Shown here piece by piece: positions 1 to 6,867 of a stretch of DNA of 15,068 nucleotides. This stretch comes from an uncultured Chlamydiae bacterium (lineage in GTDB: Bacteria; Chlamydiota; Chlamydiia; Chlamydiales; CALBHK01), in contig CALBHK010000517.1 in NCBI GenBank assembly GCA_937894565.1, forward strand, positions 1-15,068, read 5' to 3'. The position numbers and the translations under genes are program-made. The notes under the pieces are model-generated. The model had not been told where the DNA came from and searched no databases. It saw nothing but the letters and a program-made list of their open reading frames with translations. Numbering within the stretch: position 1 is the stretch's first letter; each line of letters opens with the position of its first letter.

Positions 1-175
1 GAGAGGGACCTTCAATTGAGATATCCTGGTCCATAAGTACTAGCTTGCCGCTATAAGTATTGACAATCCCTTCAAATAAAACTAAAGAATCACACTCAGA
101 AGTGAGGTAAGGAAGAGTGTCTTTTGCTGTCAAAAGGCTAGAAAAAATTAAAAATAAAACTATAAATTGCCGCAT
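1..175 (-). CDS. Partial gene for a secreted protein, 5' end only
   Basis: An open frame reads leftwards from an ATG at 175 to the window edge with no stop, giving 58 codons. The start is MRQFIVLFLIFSSLLTAKDT: one arginine, a hydrophobic stretch at residues 4-15 and a small-residue cleavage site around Ala17, a typical Sec signal peptide with no lipobox cysteine. The mature part begins KDTLPYLTSECDSLVLFEG. I do not recognise the family, and the visible part is too short to assign one. It lies 86 bp downstream of priA in the same direction, so it may be read with the mutS-priA operon or from its own promoter. The spacer has a TTTACA box (228-233, minus strand) with a poor TAACGT (205-210) 17 bp on, which is weak evidence. 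The ribosome binding site is weak. Confidence 0.6.
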   Translation of the reverse strand, partial: MRQFIVLFLIFSSLLTAKDTLPYLTSECDSLVLFEGIVNTYSGKLVLMDQDISIEGPS

Positions 176-261
176 GGTATGTTCTCAAAGTGAAATTTTC
201 GAACACGTTAACATTAAATTTTTTATGTGTAAAGAGGTGGAGGAAATTTTTTCATAAATCT

Positions 262-2493
262 TTAAAAATAAGTACTTATGGGATCTACGTCAATATTGAT
301 TCGTAAATTGCTGGGAAGTTTTAATTCCATTGCTTTGTGTATGGCTGCTTGCATGCTGGGCCCTGATTTCCCTTTAAGAAGAAATTGGTAGCGGAAGCGA
401 TTTTTAATCTTCTGATAGCCGCAGGGCATGAGGGGAAAAAGTTCGACTGTTTTGGGAAGATATTGGATAAGGGTTTCTTGAAATTGGAGGGCAAAACTTT
501 TTAATTGCTCTTCATTGGGGTCGCTGAAGGTGATTTTAATAAAACGTGCAAAGGGGGGGTAATTAAATAGTTCCCGGCTCTCCATCTCTTCCCGGTAAAA
601 GGTTAAATAATCATGCGCTGAGGCCAATTGAATGGTGCGATTTTCAGGCAGGCGTGTTTGCAGAATCACCTCTCCCTTTGTTTCAGCTCTGCCAGCTCTG
701 CCAGCTACTTGCATCATCAGTTGAAAGACATTTTCTGAAGCGCGAAAATCGGGAAGATGCAGCGCCTGGTCGCAGTTGATCACTCCTACAAGGGAGACTT
801 CCGGAAAGTGAAGTCCTTTGGCGATCATCTGCGTGCCAATCAGCACATTGGCTTTTCCTGTGCGAAAGTCGCGGATGAGTTTTTGGTGACTGCCCTTATG
901 GCGTGTCGTATCGCCATCCATGCGAATGGTGCGCACTTTTGGAAAGATGGCGTGTAGAGCTTTTTCAATTTGTTGTGTGCCCACACCTACAAATTTCATC
1001 GTCTCGCTATTGCATTTAGGACAATAACGCGGCGGCGGGGACACTTCATAGCCGCAAAGATGACAGGCAAGGCTGTTTTCGTTTTTGTGAAAAGTAAGAG
1101 CGGTATCGCATTGTGTGCAATGAATGGTCTCTTGACAGGAAGAGCAAATTAACGCCGTATGATAGCCCCTTCGGTTAAGAAAAAGAATGGTCTGCTCTCC
1201 TTTTTCGATCCTTTTTTCGATGCCATTTAATAGCGCTTGCGAAAAATAGCTGCGGCGTTTGCTTTTTTCATCCTCTATTTTCATGTCAATAATAGTAACG
1301 GGAGGCAATGTAGCGTTATCAGGCCTTTCACAGAGGCGGTGTAGTTGATATTTTTGAAGATGGGCGTTGTAAAAACTTTCTAATGAAGGAGTGGCACTTC
1401 CCAACACTATGGTGCATTTTTCAATGAGGCCGCGCATCACAGCGGCATCGCGTGCATGGTAGCAAGGGGCTTCTTCGGATTGTTTATAGGAAGATTCATG
1501 CTCTTCATCTACAATAATGAGCCCTAAATTAGGCAAGGGGCAAAATAGTGCCGATCTTGCACCTAATACGATTGAAGCCTCTCCTTTGCGGATGCGATGC
1601 CATTCATCAAAACGCTCTCCATCAGAAAGGCGGTGGTGTAAAATAGCAATTTTTTCTTCAAAACGGGCGCGAAAACGTTCTATCATTTGAGTGGTGAGTG
1701 CAATTTCAGGCACCAAGACAATCGCGCTTAAACCCATTTGAATGGCATGATCAATGGCTTGTAAATACACTTCCGTTTTACCGCTTCCTGTAATGCCATA
1801 AAGTAAATGCGTTTGATAGGTACGCTCAGTAATCGTCTTGCAGATAGCCAGGTAGGCTTTTTCTTGTTCACGGTTAAGTTTTTTTGGTTTGGAGCGAAAA
1901 TAATCTGCTTTTTCCAGAGGAGAGCGTTCTACATAGACTTTTTCTAAATTTAGAAACCCTTTTTTAACTAAAGTGTCAACAGGACTTCTGGAGACATTTG
2001 CTTCTTCCAAAAGTTCTGTTAAAAACATTCCTTTGCGTGCGAGAACCATTTTTTCTAATACAAGAGCCTGAACAGCTGAGCTTTCCCTAATCGCAGGAAT
2101 TGCCTGCACTAGCGCCTCTATGCTTTGAGCACGTGTGATAAACATCTGTTCGCGATGTTGCTTGTTTTTTCTGATAATGGCAGGGAGGATCACCTTATAA
2201 ACTTGTCTAAGCGAACAGCAATAATAGCGCGCCATCCAGTGGGCAAGTTCATCTAAAGCGGGGGTGATCAATGGATGGGAGCTAATTAAAGAGTCAATAG
2301 GTTGTACATTTGGGTAATTAGACTCTTTTTTAAGTTCGACAATCATGCCCTCTTGAACTTTTCCTCGAAGAGGCACTTTAACGCGCATGCCCTTTTTCAC
2401 TTTGTCTACAAGAGCAGATGGGACCCCATAATCGAGCAACCGATTGATAGCCACATCTAGTGCTACAGAGACATAGAGAGAGTAGTCACTCAT
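262..2493 (-). CDS. priA: Primosomal protein N', replication restart helicase PriA
   Basis: PriA is a 3'-5' superfamily 2 DNA helicase that recognises stalled forks and D-loops and helps reload the replicative helicase. At 743 aa it is full length (E. coli PriA is about 730). Visible in order: N-terminal DNA-binding domain (about 1-110); winged-helix region (about 115-190); Walker A GITGSGKT at 233-240; DEEH Walker B box at 329-332; GSATPS motif III at 365-370; four CxxC-type zinc pairs at C450/C453, C459/C462, C477/C480 and C491/C494, all eight cysteines present; GTQMIAKG at 553-560; and QVAGRAGR motif VI at 595-602. The start ATG shares its A with the stop of the upstream ORF (TAATG), which implies translational coupling. 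It lies downstream of mutS in the same direction. Nothing is degraded, so it should be active. Confidence 0.97.
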   Translation of the reverse strand: MSDYSLYVSVALDVAINRLLDYGVPSALVDKVKKGMRVKVPLRGKVQEGMIVELKKESNYPNVQPIDSLISSHPLITPALDELAHWMARYYCCSLRQVYKVILPAIIRKNKQHREQMFITRAQSIEALVQAIPAIRESSAVQALVLEKMVLARKGMFLTELLEEANVSRSPVDTLVKKGFLNLEKVYVERSPLEKADYFRSKPKKLNREQEKAYLAICKTITERTYQTHLLYGITGSGKTEVYLQAIDHAIQMGLSAIVLVPEIALTTQMIERFRARFEEKIAILHHRLSDGERFDEWHRIRKGEASIVLGARSALFCPLPNLGLIIVDEEHESSYKQSEEAPCYHARDAAVMRGLIEKCTIVLGSATPSLESFYNAHLQKYQLHRLCERPDNATLPPVTIIDMKIEDEKSKRRSYFSQALLNGIEKRIEKGEQTILFLNRRGYHTALICSSCQETIHCTQCDTALTFHKNENSLACHLCGYEVSPPPRYCPKCNSETMKFVGVGTQQIEKALHAIFPKVRTIRMDGDTTRHKGSHQKLIRDFRTGKANVLIGTQMIAKGLHFPEVSLVGVINCDQALHLPDFRASENVFQLMMQVAGRAGRAETKGEVILQTRLPENRTIQLASAHDYLTFYREEMESRELFNYPPFARFIKITFSDPNEEQLKSFALQFQETLIQYLPKTVELFPLMPCGYQKIKNRFRYQFLLKGKSGPSMQAAIHKAMELKLPSNLRINIDVDPISTYF

Positions 2494-3236
2494 TAAAGTT
2501 GGAGCACCGTTTGAATCTCTTTCCAGAGACGCATTTTAGCCTCTTTGTTTGTAAGCTGTTCATTGAGATCGGGGATCAGGATGTGAGTAGAGGGAGAGGG
2601 GGTTTGAGAGAGGAGGGGTTTTTCACCAATAAAAATAGAAAATTCGGGGGTGATTTTAGTTAGGGGAAGCAAGGTTGCTTGGCCGCCTTTGGATTGGATC
2701 GCGAGAGTGATCTTTTGAAGTAAAGTCATGACAGGTTCAGGGTAGCTTTCAAGAAAGAGAACGCAGGCTTTTTTAGGAGGGGGAGGCGGGGAGTAAAGGT
2801 AAGTTTCAGGATTTAATTCAGAAAGATGAGAGCGTAGCGATTGAACAAGAAGGCTCCATTCTTCATGAAGAGAAGAAGACAAAGACAAAGAAGGTAACAG
2901 GATAGGCAGGATCGGCTCCCCAATACCTTGGGGGCCGGCAGGATAGGCAGGATAAAAGACACTATTTAAGATTTTTACAATAGAGTGAAACGTTAGATTT
3001 AAGGGTCGACCTTGTCCACCTTTTCGGTTTGAAACACAGAGGCACAGAGAACACAGAGACTGTTCCCCCTCTGTGATCTCTGTGCCTCTGTGTTTCAAAA
3101 TATGACCGAAACTTTTGCTAAGATGGTGAACATAGTCTAAGAGTCTTAGCCAGTGTCTTTTATCCTGCCTATCCTGCCGGCCGAAGGACGATCCTGCCCA
3201 TCCTGTTATTCTTTCCCATTCTGTTAGTTTGTGCAT
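2493..3236 (-). CDS. Unrecognised 247-aa protein between mutS and priA, N-terminal half encoded by a palindromic repeat
   Basis: I do not recognise this protein. The ATG at 3236 lies 14 bp after the mutS stop, with an AGGAAA site at 3241-3246 spaced about six bases, and the stop overlaps priA's start, so it is placed as a translated operon member. Codons for residues of about 10-114 lie within the palindromic element at 2895-3208. This part is cysteine- and arginine-rich (LCSLCLCVSNRKGGQGR at 61-77) and looks like translated repeat. Residues 115-247 look like ordinary protein: a helix with HEEWSLLVQSL, a five-proline run at 150-154, a KKACVLFLESYPEPVM segment, and a C-terminal helix KEAKMRLWKEIQTVLQL. 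No transmembrane or catalytic motif is evident. Its place beside priA recalls the small hypothetical gene next to priA in Chlamydia (CT779, from memory), but I cannot confirm homology. The ancestral product was probably about 135 aa. Confidence 0.6.
   Translation of the reverse strand: MHKLTEWERITGWAGSSFGRQDRQDKRHWLRLLDYVHHLSKSFGHILKHRGTEITEGEQSLCSLCLCVSNRKGGQGRPLNLTFHSIVKILNSVFYPAYPAGPQGIGEPILPILLPSLSLSSSLHEEWSLLVQSLRSHLSELNPETYLYSPPPPPKKACVLFLESYPEPVMTLLQKITLAIQSKGGQATLLPLTKITPEFSIFIGEKPLLSQTPSPSTHILIPDLNEQLTNKEAKMRLWKEIQTVLQL
2895..3208. repeat. Nested palindromic repeat element, about 314 bp
   Basis: Outer arms are 2895-2963 and 3152-3208. The right arm, reverse-complemented, matches the left almost base for base apart from about 12 extra bases in the left arm around 2914-2934, which themselves form CCCCAA-tacc-TTGGGG. 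Each arm holds two copies of an AGGATRGGCAGGAT motif. Inside sits a second palindrome, 3031-3058 with 3069-3096. Between outer and inner arms the sides are diverged but still partly complementary (for example 2958-2977 with 3138-3157). The whole could fold as one long hairpin. There is no transposase and no clear target-site duplication. It lies within the minus-strand ORF at 2493-3236 without closing the frame. Confidence 0.8.
3031..3096. repeat. Inner palindrome of CACAGAG-type repeat
   Basis: Arms 3031-3058 and 3069-3096 are inverted repeats, 27 of 28 bases matching, with a 10-base loop. Each arm is built of three CACAGAG-like words, so it has an internal near-tandem period of about 9-10 bases. 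Similar CACAGAG/CGCAGAG-rich dispersed repeats occur in many unrelated bacterial genomes (general recollection, no family name claimed). Confidence 0.85.
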
Positions 3237-3240
3237 CTTG

Positions 3241-3246
3241 TTTCCT
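3241..3246 (-). promoter_or_regulatory. Ribosome binding site for the 247-aa ORF
   Basis: On the minus strand AGGAAA lies six bases before the ATG at 3236, inside the 14 bp gap after mutS. It supports the annotated start even though the repeat element begins only about nine codons later. Confidence 0.6.
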
Positions 3247-3250
3247 GTCG

Positions 3251-5740
3251 TTAATCAAATAAATGGAGCTGGAGGGTGTTTTTTTTCAGCTTTTGTTTGC
3301 TATACGGTTTTGTAGAAGAAGCGTTTGGCGTTTCTTCTTTTTCTAAATGTAAAAGCAACTCCTGCGCTCTGTGGATCACCCAAAGGGGCATGCCGGCTAG
3401 CTGTGCGACATGAATCCCATAACTTTTATCTGAGCCCCCTGGAATGATCTTCCTAAGAAAGACAATGCCATTTTCTGTTTCACTAATCGCCACTTGATAA
3501 TTTTTAACACCTTTTAATTTTTCTTCTAGTTGGGTGAGTTCTGAATAGTGAGTGGCAAAGAGGGTTTTAGCTTGGACTCCGGCTGTTGTAAGTAAAAATT
3601 CCGCAACAGCCCAGGCTATTGAAATGCCATCATAAGTACTGGTCCCTCTGCCTATCTCATCTAAAATCACAAGCGAGCGGTTAGTTGCGTTATTTAAAAT
3701 ATTGGCCGTCTCTGTCATTTCGACCATAAAAGTAGATTGACCCTGAGATAAATTATCATTAGCCCCAATGCGAGAGAAAATTTTATCCACAATGCCGATA
3801 TGGGCACTGCGTGCAGGTACAAACGATCCTATTTGAGCTAATAAAACAATAAGCGCAACCTGGCGGATATAGGTCGATTTTCCTGCCATGTTAGGTCCAG
3901 TGATGAGCATCATGCGATTGTCGTGATCAAGCTGTGTATGGTTGGGAACAAAACTTTGGGAGGCATGCACTTCAATCACAGGATGGCGGCCATCGATGAT
4001 CTCTATTGTGCTTGAAGTATCTAGCACAGGACGGCAATAGTTGTGTTTGAGGGCGCATTGTGCAAAAGAAGCCAAACAATCTAAATAAGAAATAATTTTA
4101 GCATTTTGTAAAACTTGCGTAGCATAAAGAGCGACTTCTGCGCGTAGGGAGGCAAAAAGTTCTGATTCCAAACGCGCGATTTGTTCTTCAGCGGTTAAAA
4201 TTTTAGACTCGTAATTTTTTAGCTCGGCTGTGATGTAGCGCTCCCCATTCACTAACGTCTGCCTGCGCTCAAATGTGGAAGGCATTTTATCTATTTGAGA
4301 TTTAGTGACCTCTATATAGTAGCCAAACATCCTATTATAGCCAACTTTAAGAGTCTTGATCCCAAGTGATTCTTTAAGCTGGTTTTGATAGTTTGCAATC
4401 CACTCTTTACTGTTATGGCTGAAATTGCGGATCTCATCCAATTCTGCATGATAGCCTTCTCGAATGACCCTTCCATCCAAAAGACGTAAAGGCGGTTCAT
4501 CGACAAGGGCTTTTCCAATGAGCTGCACAAGAGGATAGAGGGGATCTAATTGTGGATAAAGGGGAGCAAAAGAGGGCAAAGCTTCTAGTTGCAATTTAAG
4601 GTCCGGAATTGCCATCAAAGAGTGTTTAAGAGCGCCAAGATCGCGAGGGGAAGCATTGCCAGCGCTTACACGTGTGATGAGCCGTTCTAAATCCCGTACA
4701 TGAGAGAGGGTGTCTTGGATAAGGATGAGTTTTTGAGGGTGGGAGAGAAGGGTAGCTATGCCCTCTTGTCTTACGTTAATGGCTTTTGGATCTAAAAGGG
4801 GTTGCTTGATCCAGTGGCGCATTAAACGTGCTCCCATGGGAGTTTGAGTATGATCGATGATGCTGAGCAGTGTGCCTTTTTTGGAACCGTCATGAAGGGC
4901 TTCTGTAAGTTCTAGGTTACGCTGAGTGGCGATATCTAATTGCAGGTAATGAGAAAGAGGATCAGCTTTAATTTCTGTGATGTGGGCAACTGTTTGGCAC
5001 AAAGTCTCTTTAAGATGGGCAATCAGAGCGCCTGCAGCGCAAATAGAAGAGGGCATTTCATGCAGGCCAAAACCATTTAAAGAAAGTGTGCCAAAATGAT
5101 CTAAAAGAGTTTGCGTGCACAATTGCGCAGCAAAGTGCCAATTATCTACTGTCACGATTTTACAAGAATAGCTCTCCAGAATAGAATTAAAAAGCTTTTC
5201 CTCTTTAGTGCGCAGACGCGCAAAGGTGAGGATTTCTGCGGGTTTAAGACGGTAGATCTCATTTAAAAGCTCTTGAATGTTTTCCGATTCTGTTGTACGA
5301 AACTCTCCGGTAGAAAGATCGACATAGGCGATCGCATAGAAAGAGCCTACTTGTGATAAAGAAGCAAAAAATAGGTTGTTTTTCTCTTGAGCAGATGAGG
5401 AGATCAAAGTACCTGGCGTCACAATGCGTACAACTTTACGCTTAACGATGCCTTTGGACTGCCCAGGATCTTCCGTCTGCTCTGCAATAGCTACGTTATA
5501 ACCTCTGCGCACCAGTTTTTCTATATAGGGTTCACCCTGATGGTGAGGGATGCCCGCCATGGGAATATTCTGTCGTTGCGTGAGGGTAATTTCCAGTTCT
5601 TTGGAAGCTGTTTGGGCATCTTCATAAAAACATTCATAAAAATCTCCCAAACGAAAAAAAAGAAGGGCATCGCCCGCCTCTTTTTTGCACGCTTCCCACT
5701 GGAGCATCATAGGGGTGGTTTTGGGTAAAACTGTTTCCAT
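3251..5740 (-). CDS. mutS: DNA mismatch repair protein MutS
   Basis: MutS binds mismatches and small loops and, with ATP, recruits MutL. At 829 aa it has the normal MutS1 length. Visible in order: mismatch-reading domain with the Phe-x-Glu wedge in GDFYE (residues 32-36, F34 and E36); connector domain (about 120-240); lever and clamp domains (about 260-560); Walker A TGPNMAGKST at 614-623; signature loop NDNLSQGQSTFMVEM at 661-675; Walker B LVILDEIGRGTSTYDG at 690-705; and the ATHYSEL histidine H731. It ends in QLHLF (824-828), which fits the QLxLF beta-clamp-binding motif, so tethering to the replisome is likely. It is first in a leftward operon with the 247-aa ORF and priA. An AAGGA site (5745-5749) sits four bases before the ATG. 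A nearly complete set of motifs makes the call firm. Confidence 0.98.
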   Translation of the reverse strand: METVLPKTTPMMLQWEACKKEAGDALLFFRLGDFYECFYEDAQTASKELEITLTQRQNIPMAGIPHHQGEPYIEKLVRRGYNVAIAEQTEDPGQSKGIVKRKVVRIVTPGTLISSSAQEKNNLFFASLSQVGSFYAIAYVDLSTGEFRTTESENIQELLNEIYRLKPAEILTFARLRTKEEKLFNSILESYSCKIVTVDNWHFAAQLCTQTLLDHFGTLSLNGFGLHEMPSSICAAGALIAHLKETLCQTVAHITEIKADPLSHYLQLDIATQRNLELTEALHDGSKKGTLLSIIDHTQTPMGARLMRHWIKQPLLDPKAINVRQEGIATLLSHPQKLILIQDTLSHVRDLERLITRVSAGNASPRDLGALKHSLMAIPDLKLQLEALPSFAPLYPQLDPLYPLVQLIGKALVDEPPLRLLDGRVIREGYHAELDEIRNFSHNSKEWIANYQNQLKESLGIKTLKVGYNRMFGYYIEVTKSQIDKMPSTFERRQTLVNGERYITAELKNYESKILTAEEQIARLESELFASLRAEVALYATQVLQNAKIISYLDCLASFAQCALKHNYCRPVLDTSSTIEIIDGRHPVIEVHASQSFVPNHTQLDHDNRMMLITGPNMAGKSTYIRQVALIVLLAQIGSFVPARSAHIGIVDKIFSRIGANDNLSQGQSTFMVEMTETANILNNATNRSLVILDEIGRGTSTYDGISIAWAVAEFLLTTAGVQAKTLFATHYSELTQLEEKLKGVKNYQVAISETENGIVFLRKIIPGGSDKSYGIHVAQLAGMPLWVIHRAQELLLHLEKEETPNASSTKPYSKQKLKKNTLQLHLFD

Positions 5741-5762
5741 AAAGTCCTTGAATATGGGGAGG

Positions 5763-5771
5763 ATTGTAGCA
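5763..5771 (-). promoter_or_regulatory. Probable extended -10 promoter for mutS
   Basis: Minus strand reads TGCTACAAT, an extended -10 (TGN plus TACAAT, 5 of 6 to TATAAT). The -35 region (TCGTAA with 17 bp spacing) is weak. A start near 5756 would give a leader of about 16 bases containing the AAGGA site. It lies back to back with the rightward promoter at 5810-5818. Confidence 0.4.
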
Positions 5772-5809
5772 AGTTAGCTATAAATTTACGAGATCTTAAT
5801 ATTAATTTT

Positions 5810-5818
5810 TGTTATGAT
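5810..5818 (+). promoter_or_regulatory. Probable extended -10 promoter for the 273-aa gene
   Basis: TGTTATGAT is an extended -10 (TGN plus TATGAT, 5 of 6). No good -35 is found at 16-18 bp; a TTTACG lies at 5785-5790, too far away (22 bp). The surrounding sequence is very AT-rich. The leader would be about 20 bases. Confidence 0.4.
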
Positions 5819-5839
5819 GTTTTTTTATTAAACTAAAAT

Positions 5840-5844
5840 AAGGA
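5840..5844 (+). promoter_or_regulatory. Ribosome binding site that questions the start of the 273-aa gene
   Basis: AAGGA ends only two bases before the ATG at 5847 but eight bases before the in-frame ATG at 5853 (residue 3). The second ATG has the better spacing, so the real protein may begin MDID and be 271 aa. Confidence 0.55.
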
Positions 5845-5846
5845 CC

Positions 5847-6668
5847 ATGGATATGGATATTGATGTGAATTTAGAAAATACGAAAAAAAGTTGCTGTTCT
5901 AATTTTTTTCAAAACCAAATAGTAGCAAGAGGAAAAAATGCAGTTGTTATTCCTGCCGTTCTATTGGAGAAAATAGGGGATTTAATTCACGGTGGTTGTT
6001 TGGCAATAAGCAGTGTGTTAACGCTTAGTTTAGATCGCTATAAGTTTAATCAAGCTGTTGATTCATTAAGTCAAGGTGGAAAGATATTAGCTAAAACGTT
6101 TGAAAATGTTTTAGGTACTCTGAATCCACAAAATATTTATGTGTTCGGTGACTTATCATTTTCCTATAAACACTCGTGCGCTGGTCATAACAGTCAATTT
6201 AAGCGTGGCCATGAGATTTTTAATGAAAAAGTGCTAGCAAGAGGAACTCCTTTTGGAGCACATGTTAGTAATAGATTCATGGCACTGGGAGCGTTGTTGA
6301 AAATTATCTTTTTTAGAGTGATTGATACAGTAATTTGTTTGTTTGCAGTTCCGGCAGCTATCCTGACTTTAGGGAAAATTGAAAAACTTAATGAAGTGGC
6401 CTATTCCACCCTGCATTTCCCTGTTGTATTAGCTGATATTTTCTTTTTTACCACAAAGATTTTTAATCCTTGGGCTGGAATTGATAATGAAATAAATCTC
6501 ATTCCCGATGAAGAAGAAATTAAATTGGATAACAATCTAAAAGAGAAAGAAGTAAAAGAAGAAGAAGTAAATCACGAAGAAATTCATATTATAGATAATA
6601 AAAATGGTGAAAATCAAATTAATCAGGGTACCTTGAAGAATGAAGAATTGGATAAAATGAATATTTAA
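5847..6668 (+). CDS. Unrecognised, probably lineage-specific membrane-associated protein with acidic tail
   Basis: I do not recognise this 273-aa protein (271 aa if the ATG at 5853 is used, which has better spacing from AAGGA). It has a short polar N-terminus with a Cys pair (C16, C17), a hydrophobic region at about 32-62, a polar middle, a long hydrophobic region at about 145-176 (MALGALLKIIFFRVIDTVIC...), and another at 191-205. The last 55 residues are highly charged, rich in Glu, Lys and Asn. Two parts resemble each other: both start with an ARG (27-29 and 131-133), run through a hydrophobic segment to LTL, and reach K-x-N with a nearby Ser-x-Leu (66-74 and 180-189), hinting at an old internal duplication. 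There is no classical signal peptide. Codon use is AT-richer than the neighbours. The two hydrophobic blocks would suit an inclusion-membrane or other host-interaction protein, but this is inference only. It is monocistronic, with its own promoter and terminator. Confidence 0.75.
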   Translation: MDMDIDVNLENTKKSCCSNFFQNQIVARGKNAVVIPAVLLEKIGDLIHGGCLAISSVLTLSLDRYKFNQAVDSLSQGGKILAKTFENVLGTLNPQNIYVFGDLSFSYKHSCAGHNSQFKRGHEIFNEKVLARGTPFGAHVSNRFMALGALLKIIFFRVIDTVICLFAVPAAILTLGKIEKLNEVAYSTLHFPVVLADIFFFTTKIFNPWAGIDNEINLIPDEEEIKLDNNLKEKEVKEEEVNHEEIHIIDNKNGENQINQGTLKNEELDKMNI

Positions 6669-6687
6669 ACTTAATGAAGTTTGACTT

Positions 6688-6727
6688 TGCGCTGGTAGCT
6701 TCTTCCTGCTATCAGCGCATTTTTTTT
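6688..6727 (+). terminator. Strong intrinsic terminator
   Basis: A 12-bp stem, TGCGCTGGTAGC (6688-6699) with GCTATCAGCGCA (6708-6719), one G-U wobble, an eight-base loop, followed at once by eight Ts (6720-6727). It lies 19 bases after the 273-aa gene and isolates it from the next unit. A small AAACTT/AAGTTT hairpin (6667-6682) precedes it. Confidence 0.92.
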
Positions 6728-6753
6728 GATTCAATTTAATCGACTATATCTTC

Positions 6754-6782
6754 TTTACGGAAATGTTTTTTTTGTCTATGAT
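6754..6782 (+). promoter_or_regulatory. Probable sigma-70-type promoter for the coiled-coil gene
   Basis: TTTACG (6754-6759, 4 of 6 to TTGACA) and TATGAT (6777-6782, 5 of 6 to TATAAT) are separated by exactly 17 bp, in the spacer after the terminator. Transcription would begin near 6789, giving a leader of about 79 bases. The leader ends with a small CATCAG/CTGATG inverted repeat (6830-6847) just before the AAGGAAG ribosome binding site (6855-6861). Confidence 0.5.
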
Positions 6783-6867
6783 GTCCACAGTTGTCAGCTT
6801 GCTGGATCAGCCAAGACAATAAACTACAACATCAGTTTTATCTGATGAAATTATAAGGAAGATAAGT

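Noticed and set aside
757..1152. Two rightward ORFs of about 60-66 codons opposite priA
   Set aside because: They lie in the antisense frame of strongly conserved PriA zinc and helicase motifs, have no recognisable features, and are shadows.
3031..3096. CACAGAG words suggested a CRISPR-like or direct-repeat array
   Set aside because: The words form inverted arms without regular unique spacers, so it is a palindrome, not a CRISPR array.
2895..3208. An insertion sequence or MITE with a partner transposase
   Set aside because: No transposase or target-site duplication is visible in the window, so only a palindromic repeat is claimed.
6537..6734. A leftward 65-codon ORF over the end of the 273-aa gene
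   Set aside because: It spans the acidic-tail codons and the terminator hairpin; its Phe/Ile-rich product reflects the complement of AT-rich, Glu/Lys-rich coding sequence.
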